Assembly: GCA_013397075.1 (NCBI GenBank)
Contig: VWZS01011026.1
Location: forward strand, 298 to 64,297
Direction: 5' to 3'
From: Rhabdornis inornatus
Lineage: Eukaryota; Chordata; Aves; Passeriformes; Rhabdornithidae
DNA: 64,000 nucleotides
Each line of letters opens with the position of its first letter. Position 1 is the first letter of the stretch. Below, piece by piece: positions 12,601 through 24,360 of this stretch. The notes below the pieces were generated by a model. The model was not told the DNA's origin, did not search any database, and was given only the letters and a program-made list of their open reading frames with translations. The translations under genes were made by a program, and so were the position numbers.

Positions 12601-15600
12601 GACCCAAAAAACAGAGAAATGAGAAAATGGGGCTGGGCAGAGCAGAGCGGTTGCTCCTACTTGGCACGGAGGCTGCCTTAAGTGATGGGATAGTCAAACA
12701 CTTGTCTTGTAAACAAAATGACAACTGCTTGTTTCTTGCCTCTTCCACTGTGTGTTGTGGTGGTTCTGAGAACCTGGGGCTTTGTCTACAGGGGGTTGGG
12801 TGGTGATCCTCTGCTTTCCACAGATGTCCTTTCGCTGGAGCCGTGCTGGGCCTTGGCAGGAGGGCACTTGGGCTTTTAGCAAAGCCTTGATCTCTTGAGT
12901 GAAGCCCAAGGCAGCCCCATGGTCTTCCCCTGGGGTGGCAGCAGTTCTGCACCTGCAGCAAGCACAGAGTCTTCCCAGATATGTAGGTTTTAGCACAGGG
13001 TTTGTGTCGCTGGTGTCCTCACTGTTTTTTATTGCCAGGTCAGTTTTGCATTTACGTGGGTAACTGAAGCCTTAAGAAGCTCTCTAGCTGAGGGGAACAA
13101 GTTTCTCTCTTTTATAAAAACTGCCTAGCACAGTGCCAGTCTCCCCTTATATCCATGGGAGAGGAAGGGCATGCTTTATCTAATCTTTATGTACCTATCT
13201 CAACAAGATCAAAGAATCACAATGTAAAAGTAACCGTCTCTCCTTTGACTGCAAGCAATTCTAACTCCATTTATTATGTTATGCTTTCATCTGTGCTTAG
13301 ACACCAAAAATTACATGGCATTAATCACGCCTGGGCATCTGGCTCCTTCCCCACATCAGAAGTGCATCTTCTGTCACTTCTGTTGCTCTCATTTTCAAAT
13401 GAGACCCTTAGCCTCCTAAGGAAAGCTTTGCAGGCAAAATATCCCCTGTCATGCTGCAAGTGGTACAGAGCATGGAAATGAGCACAAACAAACATCTGTC
13501 AGGGAAAAAATTCACTTTACCCTGCCCCTGTTGAGTGTTTTTATGGAAGACTGGCCAGCCTTGGGGTTGTGGGCTCTAGAGGTTTTTTGCTTGTCTCTGG
13601 GACCTTATGGAACTCCAAATTGCAATTGCCTTTAGGGTTTCATCGTAACATCTGAAGTCCTGTGTCTTAAATGTTTCTGTGGTGTGAGGGCTGACTCTGC
13701 TTCTGCACACCTCAGGGGCATTTGGTGCCAAATACAGCTTCTCTTAATTTTGTCCTTGCTTGTCAAACAGTGGCCTTGCATTCTTTTGATCTCCTGAAGC
13801 CTTGATTTGTGTGTGAAAATACAGGGCATGAATTCAGGGAGATATTCAGAATGTTTTCTGTTCTTTGTCCCTGGAGGTGGGTTGGGGTTTTTTTTGGTGT
13901 GTCTCGTCCTTTTTGCTCTCCTGGGGCTGGGTCAACCTATCTGCTTCTTCCTCCTCTGCACACCCTACCCTCCAAATCTTCCTTTTCCTTTTCTCATCCT
14001 GTAGCTTTTTTTGGTTTTTGCCAAGGTCAGTTTGTGTTTAAGCTGGAAGGAGTAGCCCAGTATTCCCTGTCTCTTAGACCTGCAATGATGATTCCTTTTA
14101 GAGCGTGTCCTGAACAGCTCTGCCCCACTCTTCTAAAAGACTCGACAGTCTACTCCACTACTTGATAATGCTGGCTAAATCTCTCATATATCACGTTATG
14201 CCTCCCAATAAACTGAGCATCAAAGGCTTTCTTCACCTTCTCATAATACCTTTTTTATTTCTTTCTCTCCTGGGAATGTCATCAGCATTCCAGTCACCAC
14301 CCTGGGCCGAGAGCTTACTTGAAGCCATTTATATCACAGATGAGACCTGGTGTTCCCTGAAGTGCCCATGCCTTCCCAGCCAGGTGATCCAGCTTTCTGG
14401 AATTCTGCCATTAAATGTCCCAAGGGCCAAACAAGAAGTGCAGGTATTGTCCCTGTTGTTAAAAGAACAAGTTACTGTGCATAAGCAGGAGCTTTGCTAA
14501 GATTGTTCTCAAGACCTGTGTGCTCCTCTTATTCACTGCCCGTGGGAAGGGCCGGATGATCAGACATGGCCCATGTGCCTAAGCCTTCCCCTCTCTGTTT
14601 AAAATCTGCTGCTAAGAGCCACAAAGCCCATGCCAATTTCCAGTGAGTGGTGATGGGGAAGGGAGCAGTGTGAAAAGCACATGTTTTTTTACTCGCCTTT
14701 GCCAGTGCTGCTGGCTGAGTTGATAAAAAAAATTCTGGTATGGTTCATATGAAATCCATGGGAACAGTTAATATGTGGCTGTGCAAGATGGAGGCAGAGG
14801 AGCATCCCTCTTTGTGGTGATGTAGTCCTGTCCAAATCTGCCCTTCAGCAGGAGCTATGCATGTGTGTCTCCTGGTGGAAGCATGAGCACTCTCTCCAAA
14901 TCTCACTCACCACCAGGATCTGCTGTTCTCTTCCCTGCCTTTTCTTGACCTTTTCCTTCTTTAGCTACATTTAATTGATACCAATGCTGGATACTTAGTA
15001 CGTCTTTCCTCAGCCTTTTTTCTTCTTGCTGCTTTAACACAGTTTTTGGGATGTGTTTTGGATCATCTCTCCTCCCATTCCTCCGCTTTATGTGCTGTGA
15101 CCTCTGTGGGTGTTTTTGTCCTCATGTGGGATATTTTCTTTTTCCATTCAACATGTAAAGCAATGCTTTTTCTCTTTATTCTTCCCTGCTCCCTTCACTG
15201 ACTCAGGCCTTTGCAGTCAGGTTGCTGCTGCCTGGTGGGCACTGAAGAGCACAAACTCCTAAGGCAAAACATCTGTTTCCAGGATGATCTGCCAGGAAGA
15301 GGCATAGCTGTGTCCTATTGCCTCTCTTGGACCTTCCTTCCCACTAAGCACTGTGTGGATTGCGAACATCAGTTCCTGTCCATGTCCCCTCTGGGAAGCA
15401 AATGCACATAAGGCAGATAGATGTGGCTCTTTCTGACCAAGAATAAGCATATTTTCTTTGCCCTTTTTCCCTGCTGCTGCAGGAACAGTCTTAGTAATAG
15501 CTCTGCCTAAACAAAAAGCCTGAGAACAGACAAACTGTTTGTATCCTCTGAAGCATCCGTGAGTGATGCTTTCTGGGTGGATGGTGCCAGATGTGCAGAC

Positions 15601-17099
15601 TGGGGGGAGCATTGACCCTTCTCTCCCATGTTCAAACCTTGTTCTCCCCACTGCCAGATAGACTGGGAGAGGAACTCTTCTTATTAATCTTCATTGAAAG
15701 AATTTCTCTCTCCGGATACCATCATCTGTATTTACCTGATGACAAAGTTCCCTGTACAGATTCTTAATTACAAGCCTTTTCCAAGGGAATTAATTTGTTG
15801 GAAATGCAAAGGGGGTAAGAGAAATCTTTGAAGAGCAGGTAGGAGATTTAGGCCATATCTTTTCCTGTTTGGGGAGTTAGTATTAGTGCAGATTTGGAAA
15901 GCTAGGAAGAGTGCTTCTGCTTGCTCTCCTATAGGAGACACTGGAGAAAACCAAGAGTGAGATTAGTGACTGCATTTATATCTCCTCCCAAAAACCTCAT
16001 CACCGCATCTGAAACTACTCTGGATTTTTGTGGCCCAGAGCAGTTCAGTCCATCCTGCTTTCCGGATAGCAGGGAGCCATCAAGTGTGCTGCTTGCCTGT
16101 GCTGTCCACAGCTTGTCTCTGTGGCAGAGAAGTGGACAGAGAGCAAGGCAAGAAGGGGACCATGCCAAGTTCATGATTGCCCCAGAACCTTCTGAATCTG
16201 TGGTGCCAGCATGCTGGGGAGACAGTCCTCAAACGACACAAGAGGCTTGGCAGAGACCGAAGACCCTGCGTGCTTGACCTCCATGCTAGTGCTCCATCCC
16301 TGACTGACAGGCCAACAGAGGTTAACGCTCGTTCTGCACCCCTACCCCATTCCAGGGAGCCCAAACAAACCATCTGTGTCTGTCTCTTCTCCTCAGTTTG
16401 TCCTGTCTGATGGATTTATCCTTCAGCAAATCCCAACTTTCCTAATGCACACTGAAATTTTTCATCAAGTTTCAGAGAGGCTTTATCGAGGATTTGTGCT
16501 ATCTTCAAATATACTCTTGATTTGCTCTTCAATTTTCAGCTTCTTAATACAGCAGGGGAAAAGCCTCCTCTCTCTTTTCTGCTTTATCACTTTACTGGCC
16601 AAAGAGCAGCAGGACAAGAGTTGGTTATTTCCTTCCCCTGATCTATTCTTTTCCTCCTACTTGTCTTACAGTGAATTCAACAGCCATCATGTGGAGAGAC
16701 TTCAACACCAACTTAGTGTAGCCAAGGGGAAGTTGCTGTGGGTGCACTTAACCCAGAGGTTAGCTCTGTCCCAGGGACTTCAAGGACACTGGAGGGTGCC
16801 TCTGCTGTGTCAGCCTCTGCAGCTTTGCCATCTATGCTGGGCATGGCTCAGAGACAAAGCAAGGAGACAAGATGTCTGAGGAAATCCTGGGGTGGTGCAG
16901 AAAAAGGGGCTGGGATCTGGGGGTGCCTCTTTTTCCTTGCAGCCCGCAGTGATCCATGTTGGCTCTGGTGTTGGATTGATGGACAGAGACCCTGTACTCC
17001 CTTCTCCTCTGTCATGTCCATTTCTGCTTTAATGTCCTGGGACCCTTCTTGCTGATCAGGCAAAGGGTCACTTCATTCCCAGGGGCCTTATGTTGCTTA
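9681..17099. other. non-coding stretch, no gene seen
   Basis: No repeat family, RNA gene or exon is recognised apart from the hairpin at 10490-10515. The longest frames (9853-10305 minus, 12521-12961 minus, 16376-16879 plus) are 146-167 codons. They have no recognisable domains, and no splice structure around them stands out. Confidence 0.45.
10490..10515. repeat. perfect 11-bp inverted repeat with 4-nt loop
   Basis: TGAGCACTCAG at 10490-10500 and CTGAGTGCTCA at 10505-10515 are exact reverse complements separated by AAAC. No run of T or any gene lies beside it, so it is not read as a terminator or a pre-miRNA (the stem is too short for the latter). Confidence 0.9.
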
Positions 17100-17350
17100 C
17101 AACAGAAGAAAATTTTTCATACACAGTTATTCAAGCAGTTCTGGGGCTCGCAACCAGTTAGAGCAGCTTAGGTGAATGATGAAAGAAAGTGGAAAGATGA
17201 AAAGTAATGCAGCATAATCGAAATGCTCCTATTGGAATTAGATGAGAAAGTCAGATTAGACATCATGTGATGTACACTTCACCCTCTGGATCATAAAAGA
17301 CTTCTTCTTTTGGTCATGAAAGAAAAAAAAAATTAAAATCCATAAGTATG
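17100..17350. promoter_or_regulatory. weak candidate conserved non-coding element
   Basis: This is non-repetitive, AT-leaning sequence with clustered short words typical of vertebrate enhancers (CAGTTATTC, GATTAGAC, ACATCATGTGATGT). The call rests on texture only. No alignment was possible, and the sequence may be ordinary spacer. Confidence 0.2.
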
Positions 17351-17869
17351 TATGTATTTAATGTATTTAGATAATGTATTTACTGTCTGCACAGGATTAG
17401 AAGTTCCTTCCCTTCTTCCCTGCATCACTGCAACACCCTGTCTCCACTTGCTGACCAGTCCTGCTACTGCTGTGAGATCTGACAAGATTAGAGTTCAGGT
17501 GGTTTGGCTGCATGCAGAATAATTCTCCCTTTTATGGAAATTCTTCTGCTTTTCCCCTGACAATGGCCTTCAGATCCCTGCTTAGTTACGGGAGATTTTT
17601 CTTCTTCTTTGAAGCCCTCACAACAACAATCTCACCCACGTAGAAACCACCTTGCCTTCTGCAAAGATCCGCTGCTCACAGTTGTCTCACTACAAGAAGG
17701 TTCCAGCTGTTAGAGAGGGGGAAATGGGGTGCACAAGGAAGAAATATCCCTCTAGTTCCCCTTTATTCATCATGCTGCTAAAGTCACTGGTGGAAGGACA
17801 GAGGTTAATCTGGGATCTTCTGAGTGAGAAAAGAAAAGGATTTTCCAAGCCCCCAGATCATTTGGATAC

Positions 17870-18030
17870 AATATTTTGCTGCTTCTTATAGACCATGGCA
17901 TAATTTGGTGATAGCTGCAGCTAAGATTAAAGTTTACTTGCAGAATGTGCCAGTGGTACGTGCACCACCAACGATATCTATACTCATAGAACCAGGGAGG
18001 ATTCACTTTCCCATCTGGCAGCATCTTCAC
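17870..18030. promoter_or_regulatory. weak candidate conserved non-coding element
   Basis: This is non-repetitive sequence with no open frame of note, between two otherwise ordinary stretches. The block around 17900-18010 has mixed complexity and several E-box or homeodomain-like words. The call rests on texture only. Confidence 0.2.
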
Positions 18031-20170
18031 CCTATTTGTTCTTTCATGTTATGATGATGCTTTCTGTCAATCTGCCAGCTTCTTCTTTTAGGCTGAGATG
18101 AGATTTTATGCTACAGATTCAGACTTTTTCACTTAAGCACCATCCCCTCCACCTACACCCTGAAATAATATTTTAAAAAAAAAGAAAAAACAGTGAAGGG
18201 ATCTGCCCTGCCTACGTAGTACTGGAATAGCTGTCGTAATTTCAGTTAATTGAAATCATGGATGAGCTGGGGGAAACCAGGACAAAGAAGCAGATGTGAT
18301 TTGGCAGAACTTGAGCCCTGCTGGGTCTTCCTGGCAGGTATCTGCCATTGGAATGGCAGCTATGGCTTGGCTGTGTGGCACAGAGAAAAGAGGTATTTCT
18401 GGCATGGAAAGGGTATGAGAGCAGAGGCTACAGACAGTAGCTCTGGAGACTAGACTGCTATACCCTGCAAGGCTCAGATCAGGAGACTGCTCAGTTCTGA
18501 TTTGCTGCACCAGTGAAAATACAGGTTGGCTGTGAGACCCTGACAAGGGTACAGGATGCCAGGTTGGCTTGCTGGGAGCCCTGGTCCGGGATCAGTTCTG
18601 AGCTTCAGGGGATAGAAATGAGGTGAGGTTTCACACGTCAGGGTTCAGGAGGGGAGCATAGCTCTTTAATGTGATGCAGACAGATCTAGCTTTAGCACTG
18701 ATTTGGAGAGAAGGCGGCACGTACTAATTCATCAGCAACTGTGGAATATTCTTTCATGTTTCTTTTGTTTGAGCTCCGGCAAGATCAGAGCTTGAGGAGT
18801 AAGGGTGCATTTGTACTTAGGTAAAGACACTCCCTGGGGCTCAGATGAGGAGTATCTATGCTGATACATTCTGCTAGTTGACTTGTCCTCCAGGCCAAAC
18901 TAGAAACTCTGGAGATCTGAGTTTCTGTTTATTTGGCAGCAGCATTTGCTTTACAGGTTCCCTGCCCACACACCATTGCCATCATGGATGTCTTCTTCTA
19001 GCTGTGGAAAGATGAACTGATGGGATGAAAAGGCAATTCAGTGATGTGGTATCTCAGCTAATTGGTCCACATCACGTTATATCCCCAGGGCAAAAGGCCC
19101 TGAACACATTTTTGGGACTCTGTATGAGGTAACATTTTGCTTAGTGTCTGCTTAGGTATCTCTGTAGTAGACTGCATGAGAGTTACCCTTGGACTCATCT
19201 AGCATGTTTTTCCTGTGCCTTTTTAAGTGGAATGGTTTAATATTGCAACTCTCAATGCCAAGCACTGTAATATTGTTGTTCCCATTTGCTGGAGCTTCCA
19301 GGGAGCTCACAGGTTTCATTACATGGCACTGAACTCCATCTCACACGTGTGTGCCATCTCTCCTAACCAGCAGCTTAGAAAACCATTTTGAGGTTTTTGC
19401 TCTGCAAGCTCAAATCCAAATTCATGGTCTCACTTTTGCTCTACCCTGCGGATTACTGACTTAAATTTCTCCTTGCTTGTGAGCAACATGTGGTTTGAAA
19501 CAATGCCAAGCAGCACCCCACCAGTTACTCAGCCACCCATTGCTCAACTGTTCATAATTCAGTAGGCTGTCAAACAAATCTTTATCCTTTTTCAGTTCTC
19601 CATGGTGACATCATTGAAACACAGGGGAGCCCTGTCTGCATGATATGGTTGACCATGTGCCCTCAGTTACTAAGTACCAGAGGAAAGAGGTGAATTGAGT
19701 TTGGATCTCAGTGTTGCATGCCTTCACATGTGCTCTTGTCAAGGCTGAGTAGGGAGTAGTGTCTGATTATGGTCCATACGTGGACTGTGACATCCCTAAG
19801 TAGATATCACAGATGCTTTGCACTGGGCTGCTGCCCAAGGGTATGTTTTTAGTGCCAGCAGGATGCACATATGGTTCTTTCTATGGTGGGGCTGTAAAAT
19901 GAGTGGGTTTCACATTACAGGTTTTGCATTTGATCATATAGGATAGATATTGGGAAACCTCAGAGATTAAAAATTTTTTTTTAATCCTGTAGGCATGCTG
20001 GGTCAAAACCATTATTTTTATTCTTATCCTTTTTCCAGTGTATAAAATCAAAAGGAATGGTGTTATAAAAATGGTATGAAATCTAGACAAGAAATGAGGA
20101 AGTGGAAAGAAAGGAACAATTAAGTGATGAAGCATAGGGAGCCAAAGAAAAAGGTCAATAAACTTTAGAA
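18031..20170. other. non-coding stretch, no gene seen
   Basis: No exon or repeat family is recognised. It holds an A-rich run at 18174-18190 and the AT-only inverted repeat at 19965-19986. Confidence 0.5.
19965..19986. repeat. 9-bp AT-rich inverted repeat
   Basis: GATTAAAAA and TTTTTAATC pair exactly around four T residues. The structure is largely a by-product of an A run next to a T run. Confidence 0.85.
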
Positions 20171-20179
20171 AAGGAAGAA

Positions 20180-20470
20180 GTTGTGTTAGATCTGCTGTGA
20201 TGCTTTCTGAAGTCCAAGTATTAATGAAAAAGTTGCATTAAAACTGCATCAGCAGTTGCATTAAAAATAAATTGTTCTTATTCTGCCATGGTCTGGGATT
20301 ACTTCTGAATGTTTTCATCCTGTACTCAGCAAGCTTGATGGAAACAATTTGCTGGGTTTCTCATAAAGCCTAAACTTGTCTCATCTAGTGTTAGATACTT
20401 AAATATTATACCGAATTAAATATTGTAGGACCATCTCAATTAATGAGGAGATCAAATAGGCAAATTACCT
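20180..20470. promoter_or_regulatory. candidate conserved non-coding element (homeodomain-like words)
   Basis: The stretch holds GTTGCATTAAAA twice (about 20232 and 20255), CAATTAATGAG at 20437-20447 and several ATTAA/TTAAT cores. It has no repeat signature and no open frame. Such AT-rich blocks of high word complexity are typical of deeply conserved vertebrate enhancers. The call is an inference from texture; conservation has not been measured. Confidence 0.35.
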
Positions 20471-23250
20471 TCTCTCCCTATTTCTATTGACTGCAAAGGG
20501 AGACAGCGTGATCTGGTTTCTAACTCTGGCAGATGAATGTGTGCACATGTGATTGAAAAAGGAGGGAGAGGGTTTGGGGGGAAACCAGAAGGGGCTGAAA
20601 AGAGAGGGGGGATGGTAAAGTGTTTTTCTGAAGCGCTCAAATTTCTGTCAAGGGGCCAGGAAAGCCTGGAAAGTGGCCCATGCACTTTTGTCTGAAACAG
20701 AGGAGGGCGTCAGATTCCACAGGCCATCAGCTACTGTGCAAAATTTTTCATGGTGTTTTATTCTGGCACTCAAAAGAAGCACTAGAAAATCATCCAACTC
20801 ATTCAGAAATGGTCCCACATATTTCCTCTATGGCAGGAAGGAACAGGAAGAATTGGGCTTCTGCAGCTGGTTCCACACGCTTCTCTTCAGTGTCACCCCT
20901 GTTGCACATGACAAGCCCTTTGCTGCAGATTCATGCGGTGCAGGGGGGTCAGAAGCTCACAGCTTCCTCGCTTTCTCTCTGTGCCTTTCTCCCTTTCTCT
21001 CCCTTCTCTCCATCTGCTTTTTCCCCCCATTCCTTCCCTTTTCCCTGTTGGCAGCAAAATAATGTCTTGTCTCTGAGTAATGTTCATGGTGTATAATTTA
21101 CAGCCTATAAATAGATGACTGTTATTAACCAAAAAAAAAAAAAAAAGGCTTCCACATATTTTATTCCCTAAGCATTAACCAAAATACTTCAGACACAGAG
21201 GAGCCACTTGCAGTGTGCCAAGTGTGTGGTGCCCAGCTGAATGGTCAGGTCTCTTTCTCCTCTGATTTCTCATTCAACTTGTTCCACTCCTACTCTTCAT
21301 CCTCTCCTTCCCTCCAGCTTTTCCTTTTCCCTACCCTTGCCCCCACCACAAAGTCCCTTCTCCACCATGTGGAGCCGCCACCTGTCTCCACCACTGTTCT
21401 CTCTGCTCCTTGGTCCTGTGGTCTCAGCTGGAGCTCCAGCCCTGGCAAAGCCACAGTGAAGCTGTTACTCGAACAGAAAAGCAGAAACGTAGGAGAGAGG
21501 GAGGGAGAAAAAACTCAGGCACAAGAACAAGCAAGGATGAGAGCTGGCAGCCAGGAGCCACACTGTAAAGAACCAAAGCCTTGAGGCTGAGCCCCAAATC
21601 CAGATCTGAAGTCTCATTCTTCATACGCATACCTTGCTCTACCTACAGCAATGCTTTCTCCTGCAATGACCTCCTGTGCAATGGACCTGGCTTCTCTGTG
21701 GAGGTGCCTGGGCAACAGCAGCAAACCATTGCCACTTCTTCAAGGTTTTCCCCAACTTACTGGAGAAACTTACTCTCTGACCTTCCACAAATCTGTGGGA
21801 AGGGTTCCCTTCTTGTCACATATCTCTTCCAGGAGCTTTGTTTTCTTTCTGTGTGTCTCTTTCAACCCTTGTCCTCTGCAGCCACCCACCTGTGTACTTT
21901 CCCCAAAACCAGCCACTCTCCCAGGCCTTGGGGAGGCCAGTTTGTGGTGCCTGGGAGGAGCAGACAGAGGCAGGAAAGCTGGAAAACAGGAGACATCTCC
22001 ATGTCAGGGGCAGTAGTCATCCAAGGGGTCCCCCAGTGATGTGCTGGCATGTGCTAAGGGCAACTGGGAGAGGAATAGGAAATGTGATGGACTGCCTGGG
22101 GGTAGAGGGTAAAATGCATTTACAAGCTAAGCTCTGTGAGTTGGCTGCCAGTGTAGAGGGGCAGGGGGATGTTCCTTTTGCAAGCTCTAAAGGAGGGATG
22201 GAGTGAACAGGCTGTGGAGAAATAGGACCAAGAGTGCTTTGCATTTCCATAGTGCCTGGCATGCCCAGGAATCTCATGGGAAGTACAAACACTGTGCTCC
22301 ACAATGCCCTGGTTGGCCATCAGGGGCTCATCTCATCTGGAACCAAGTGCAATGCTGGCCCTACTGTCTTTCACTACACCCTGGGCTTTGAATGATGGGT
22401 GTGAGCTTTGCATCCTCTGTAGCTTTTCAGGGAGTGATTGGCTCACCTGGGAAGTGGCTGAGAAAAAAAAAAACAAATAGAAAAGTGAAGAGTTGTGTCC
22501 TCTCAGCTGAGTCACCCTGGGGCAGGGCCGTGACTCAGAGAGGGGCTCCCCACCCTCAGCATCCTCTCCTCTCCAGGGGTACAGGCAGCTGAGTCCCTGG
22601 GGTGCAGTGCAGCCCCAAGGGCAGGGACATGGGTGCCCATCCTCTGTGTCAGCACATGCAATCAGTGCGGCAGCAATAGTCACAGGCAGGCAGCTTGAAA
22701 GGCCAAACCCAGGAAGATGCATCAGTGCAGCACAAGACTGCATAGTCCTCGGAGATTTGGGTTATTGTGTTTCTGTTTTAAAATAATATTCTGGACCCTT
22801 GAAAGGTTTTCACAATAAGAATAGTGTAGCCTTTTACTTTTTTTATCTGTGTTTTGTTATACATTTGTGTATTTCCCTGAGTTACAGGATTTAGCATCCT
22901 TCAGTCTAGCCCTGAGCTGCCTTCCTGGGCTCCTGAATTTTAATGTAGAAAAAGAAATCTTGTAGAACTGCCAGAAATAACACATTGAGTCACTGTTAAC
23001 ACGGGTGGCAGGGGTTTCTCTCCTCTCCACCTCTAAACACATTGGCAGAAGAAGGGAAGAAGCCACAGTCCTGAGGCCAGGTGCTTCACGTTGGCATCTT
23101 TGTAAGAGACCCTGCTGCTGGGTATGGGGCATGGGATGAGACCTGGGTGCAGACTCCAACCTCCTCCTGAGGCCCAGGCAGCTCTGAAAGACATTGTTTT
23201 CACCCTATGAGCTGAGGGTGGATTCCTAAATGTGTCAAGAAATCTGAGGA
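20471..23250. other. non-coding stretch with pyrimidine-rich segments
   Basis: Segments at about 20962-21047 and 21250-21350 are strongly C/T rich on the plus strand. They explain the long overlapping frames at 20673-21096 and 21213-21584, because stop codons are rare in such sequence. No exon or repeat family is recognised. Confidence 0.5.
21131..21146 (+). repeat. poly-A run of 16
   Basis: Sixteen consecutive A residues follow TTATTAACC. I see no element body upstream that would make this a retrotransposon tail. Confidence 0.9.
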
Positions 23251-23259
23251 GTCTCAGTG

Positions 23260-23279
23260 GAACCTCTTATAAGAGGTTC
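23260..23279. repeat. perfect 20-bp palindrome
   Basis: GAACCTCTTA joins TAAGAGGTTC with no spacer, so both strands read the same across 20 bp with a TTATAA centre. A second inverted repeat follows 6 bp later. A perfect spacerless palindrome of this length is unlikely in 64 kb of random sequence. Confidence 0.95.
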
Positions 23280-23285
23280 AAAGGG

Positions 23286-23301
23286 GTAATTTAAAAATTA
23301 C
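23286..23301. repeat. 7-bp inverted repeat beside the 20-bp palindrome
   Basis: GTAATTT and AAATTAC are exact reverse complements around AA. Further AAATT/AATTT words follow to about 23330. Confidence 0.85.
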
Positions 23302-23759
23302 ACTAAGAGCAAATTAAAAATTTAAAACAAAATGTTCCAAGTACCAAACAGCTATGGTAGCAGTCAGCAGGGATTGGTCTGGATTCCCATTTGGACACTG
23401 GCCTAGAGATACACTTTTCCAGCTATCCTAAGATGGTTCTGGCCTTTTGACTTGGTATAGATTTACTGTCTTTTGCATTTAGACAACTGCCTCAGCTTTC
23501 AAATTTCAGCTCTGACTCCTGTATTGTGCTCAGTGAGGAAAAGTTTCAGTACATCTTGTGAGGAGGGAAGATATTCAGAAAGTAATAATGCCTGGATTCA
23601 GAGAAGTGTCCCATGTGACAAGTTTAGACGTGCCTTTAACAATTTAGTGTTCCTGTGCTGGCCTCTGTGGGTGTGCTGTGCCTGCATTTCTGCCTTTTGG
23701 ATTCCTGTGAAAACTCATCTGGCAGTGTGATATATCATACATTATTTTCACACAGAGGG
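23302..23759. other. non-coding stretch, no gene seen
   Basis: It begins AT-rich and becomes mixed. The 85-codon plus frame at 23473-23730 has no recognisable features. Confidence 0.45.
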
Positions 23760-24360
23760 GTTGCTTTCTTTGACTAAGGGCAGGTATTAATGTGCAGTAG
23801 AGATACCGCAGCATCTTCTGTTACTGCTGATCACTGGGCTGTAATAACTAATTGTGTGGATGCTAATAGCTCATGACAGATGGGAGATAAAACATCTCAG
23901 TTATCATCATCATGAAAGTGCATCTGCACAGCTTTTCCACTGGCCAGAGAAGCTTGATACAGCCAGGCTTGCTGGGCTGTTGCTCCAGTGCCACCAGATG
24001 TAACTGAATTTCCACCAGGGTAAGCAGGACAGGTAGCTTGCAAAGGAGCATTCATTCAAAAGCCATGGATGGCTCTGCTGGCAGCTGGACTTCCACAGAG
24101 CGATCTGCTGCAGTCTCCTGGACCCATTAAGCTGCATGCCTTAATTGCATTGAAAACTGTACTGATTGTTGCAGTCACATGGCCTCCTCCACAGCCTGTC
24201 TAAAAGGTCTCATTGATATTTATCAGCCCACCTGTCTTTCCACCTGTGTGTGAGCCCACCCAGCCACAGCATCAGCATCCCACTGGAATGTAACAGATAG
24301 CTGGATAAAAACCGTTTGGAAAATACAATTAACTGGTTAAAACCAAGAGAACTTACTGCC
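23760..24360. promoter_or_regulatory. candidate conserved non-coding element cluster (homeodomain, GATA, E-box words)
   Basis: Recognisable words are dense: TAATAACTAATTG at 23842-23854, GCTAATAGC near 23871, AGATAA at 23885-23890 facing TTATC at 23901-23905, and TGACAG at 23875-23880. CACCTG E-boxes lie at 24229-24234 and 24241-24246. There is no repeat signature. The inverted GATA pair and the closely spaced E-boxes are the most enhancer-like details. The known biology is that such words bind homeodomain, GATA, MEIS/TGIF and bHLH or ZEB-type factors. That they do so here is inference. Confidence 0.4.

Noticed and set aside
16376..16879. 167-codon plus-strand frame with hydrophobic stretches
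   Set aside because: The hydrophobic stretches come from T-rich sequence. They do not form a recognisable membrane protein, and no family is recognised.
21131..21146. Poly-A run considered as a retroposed gene tail
   Set aside because: No coding or element-like body lies upstream, and no target-site duplication is visible.
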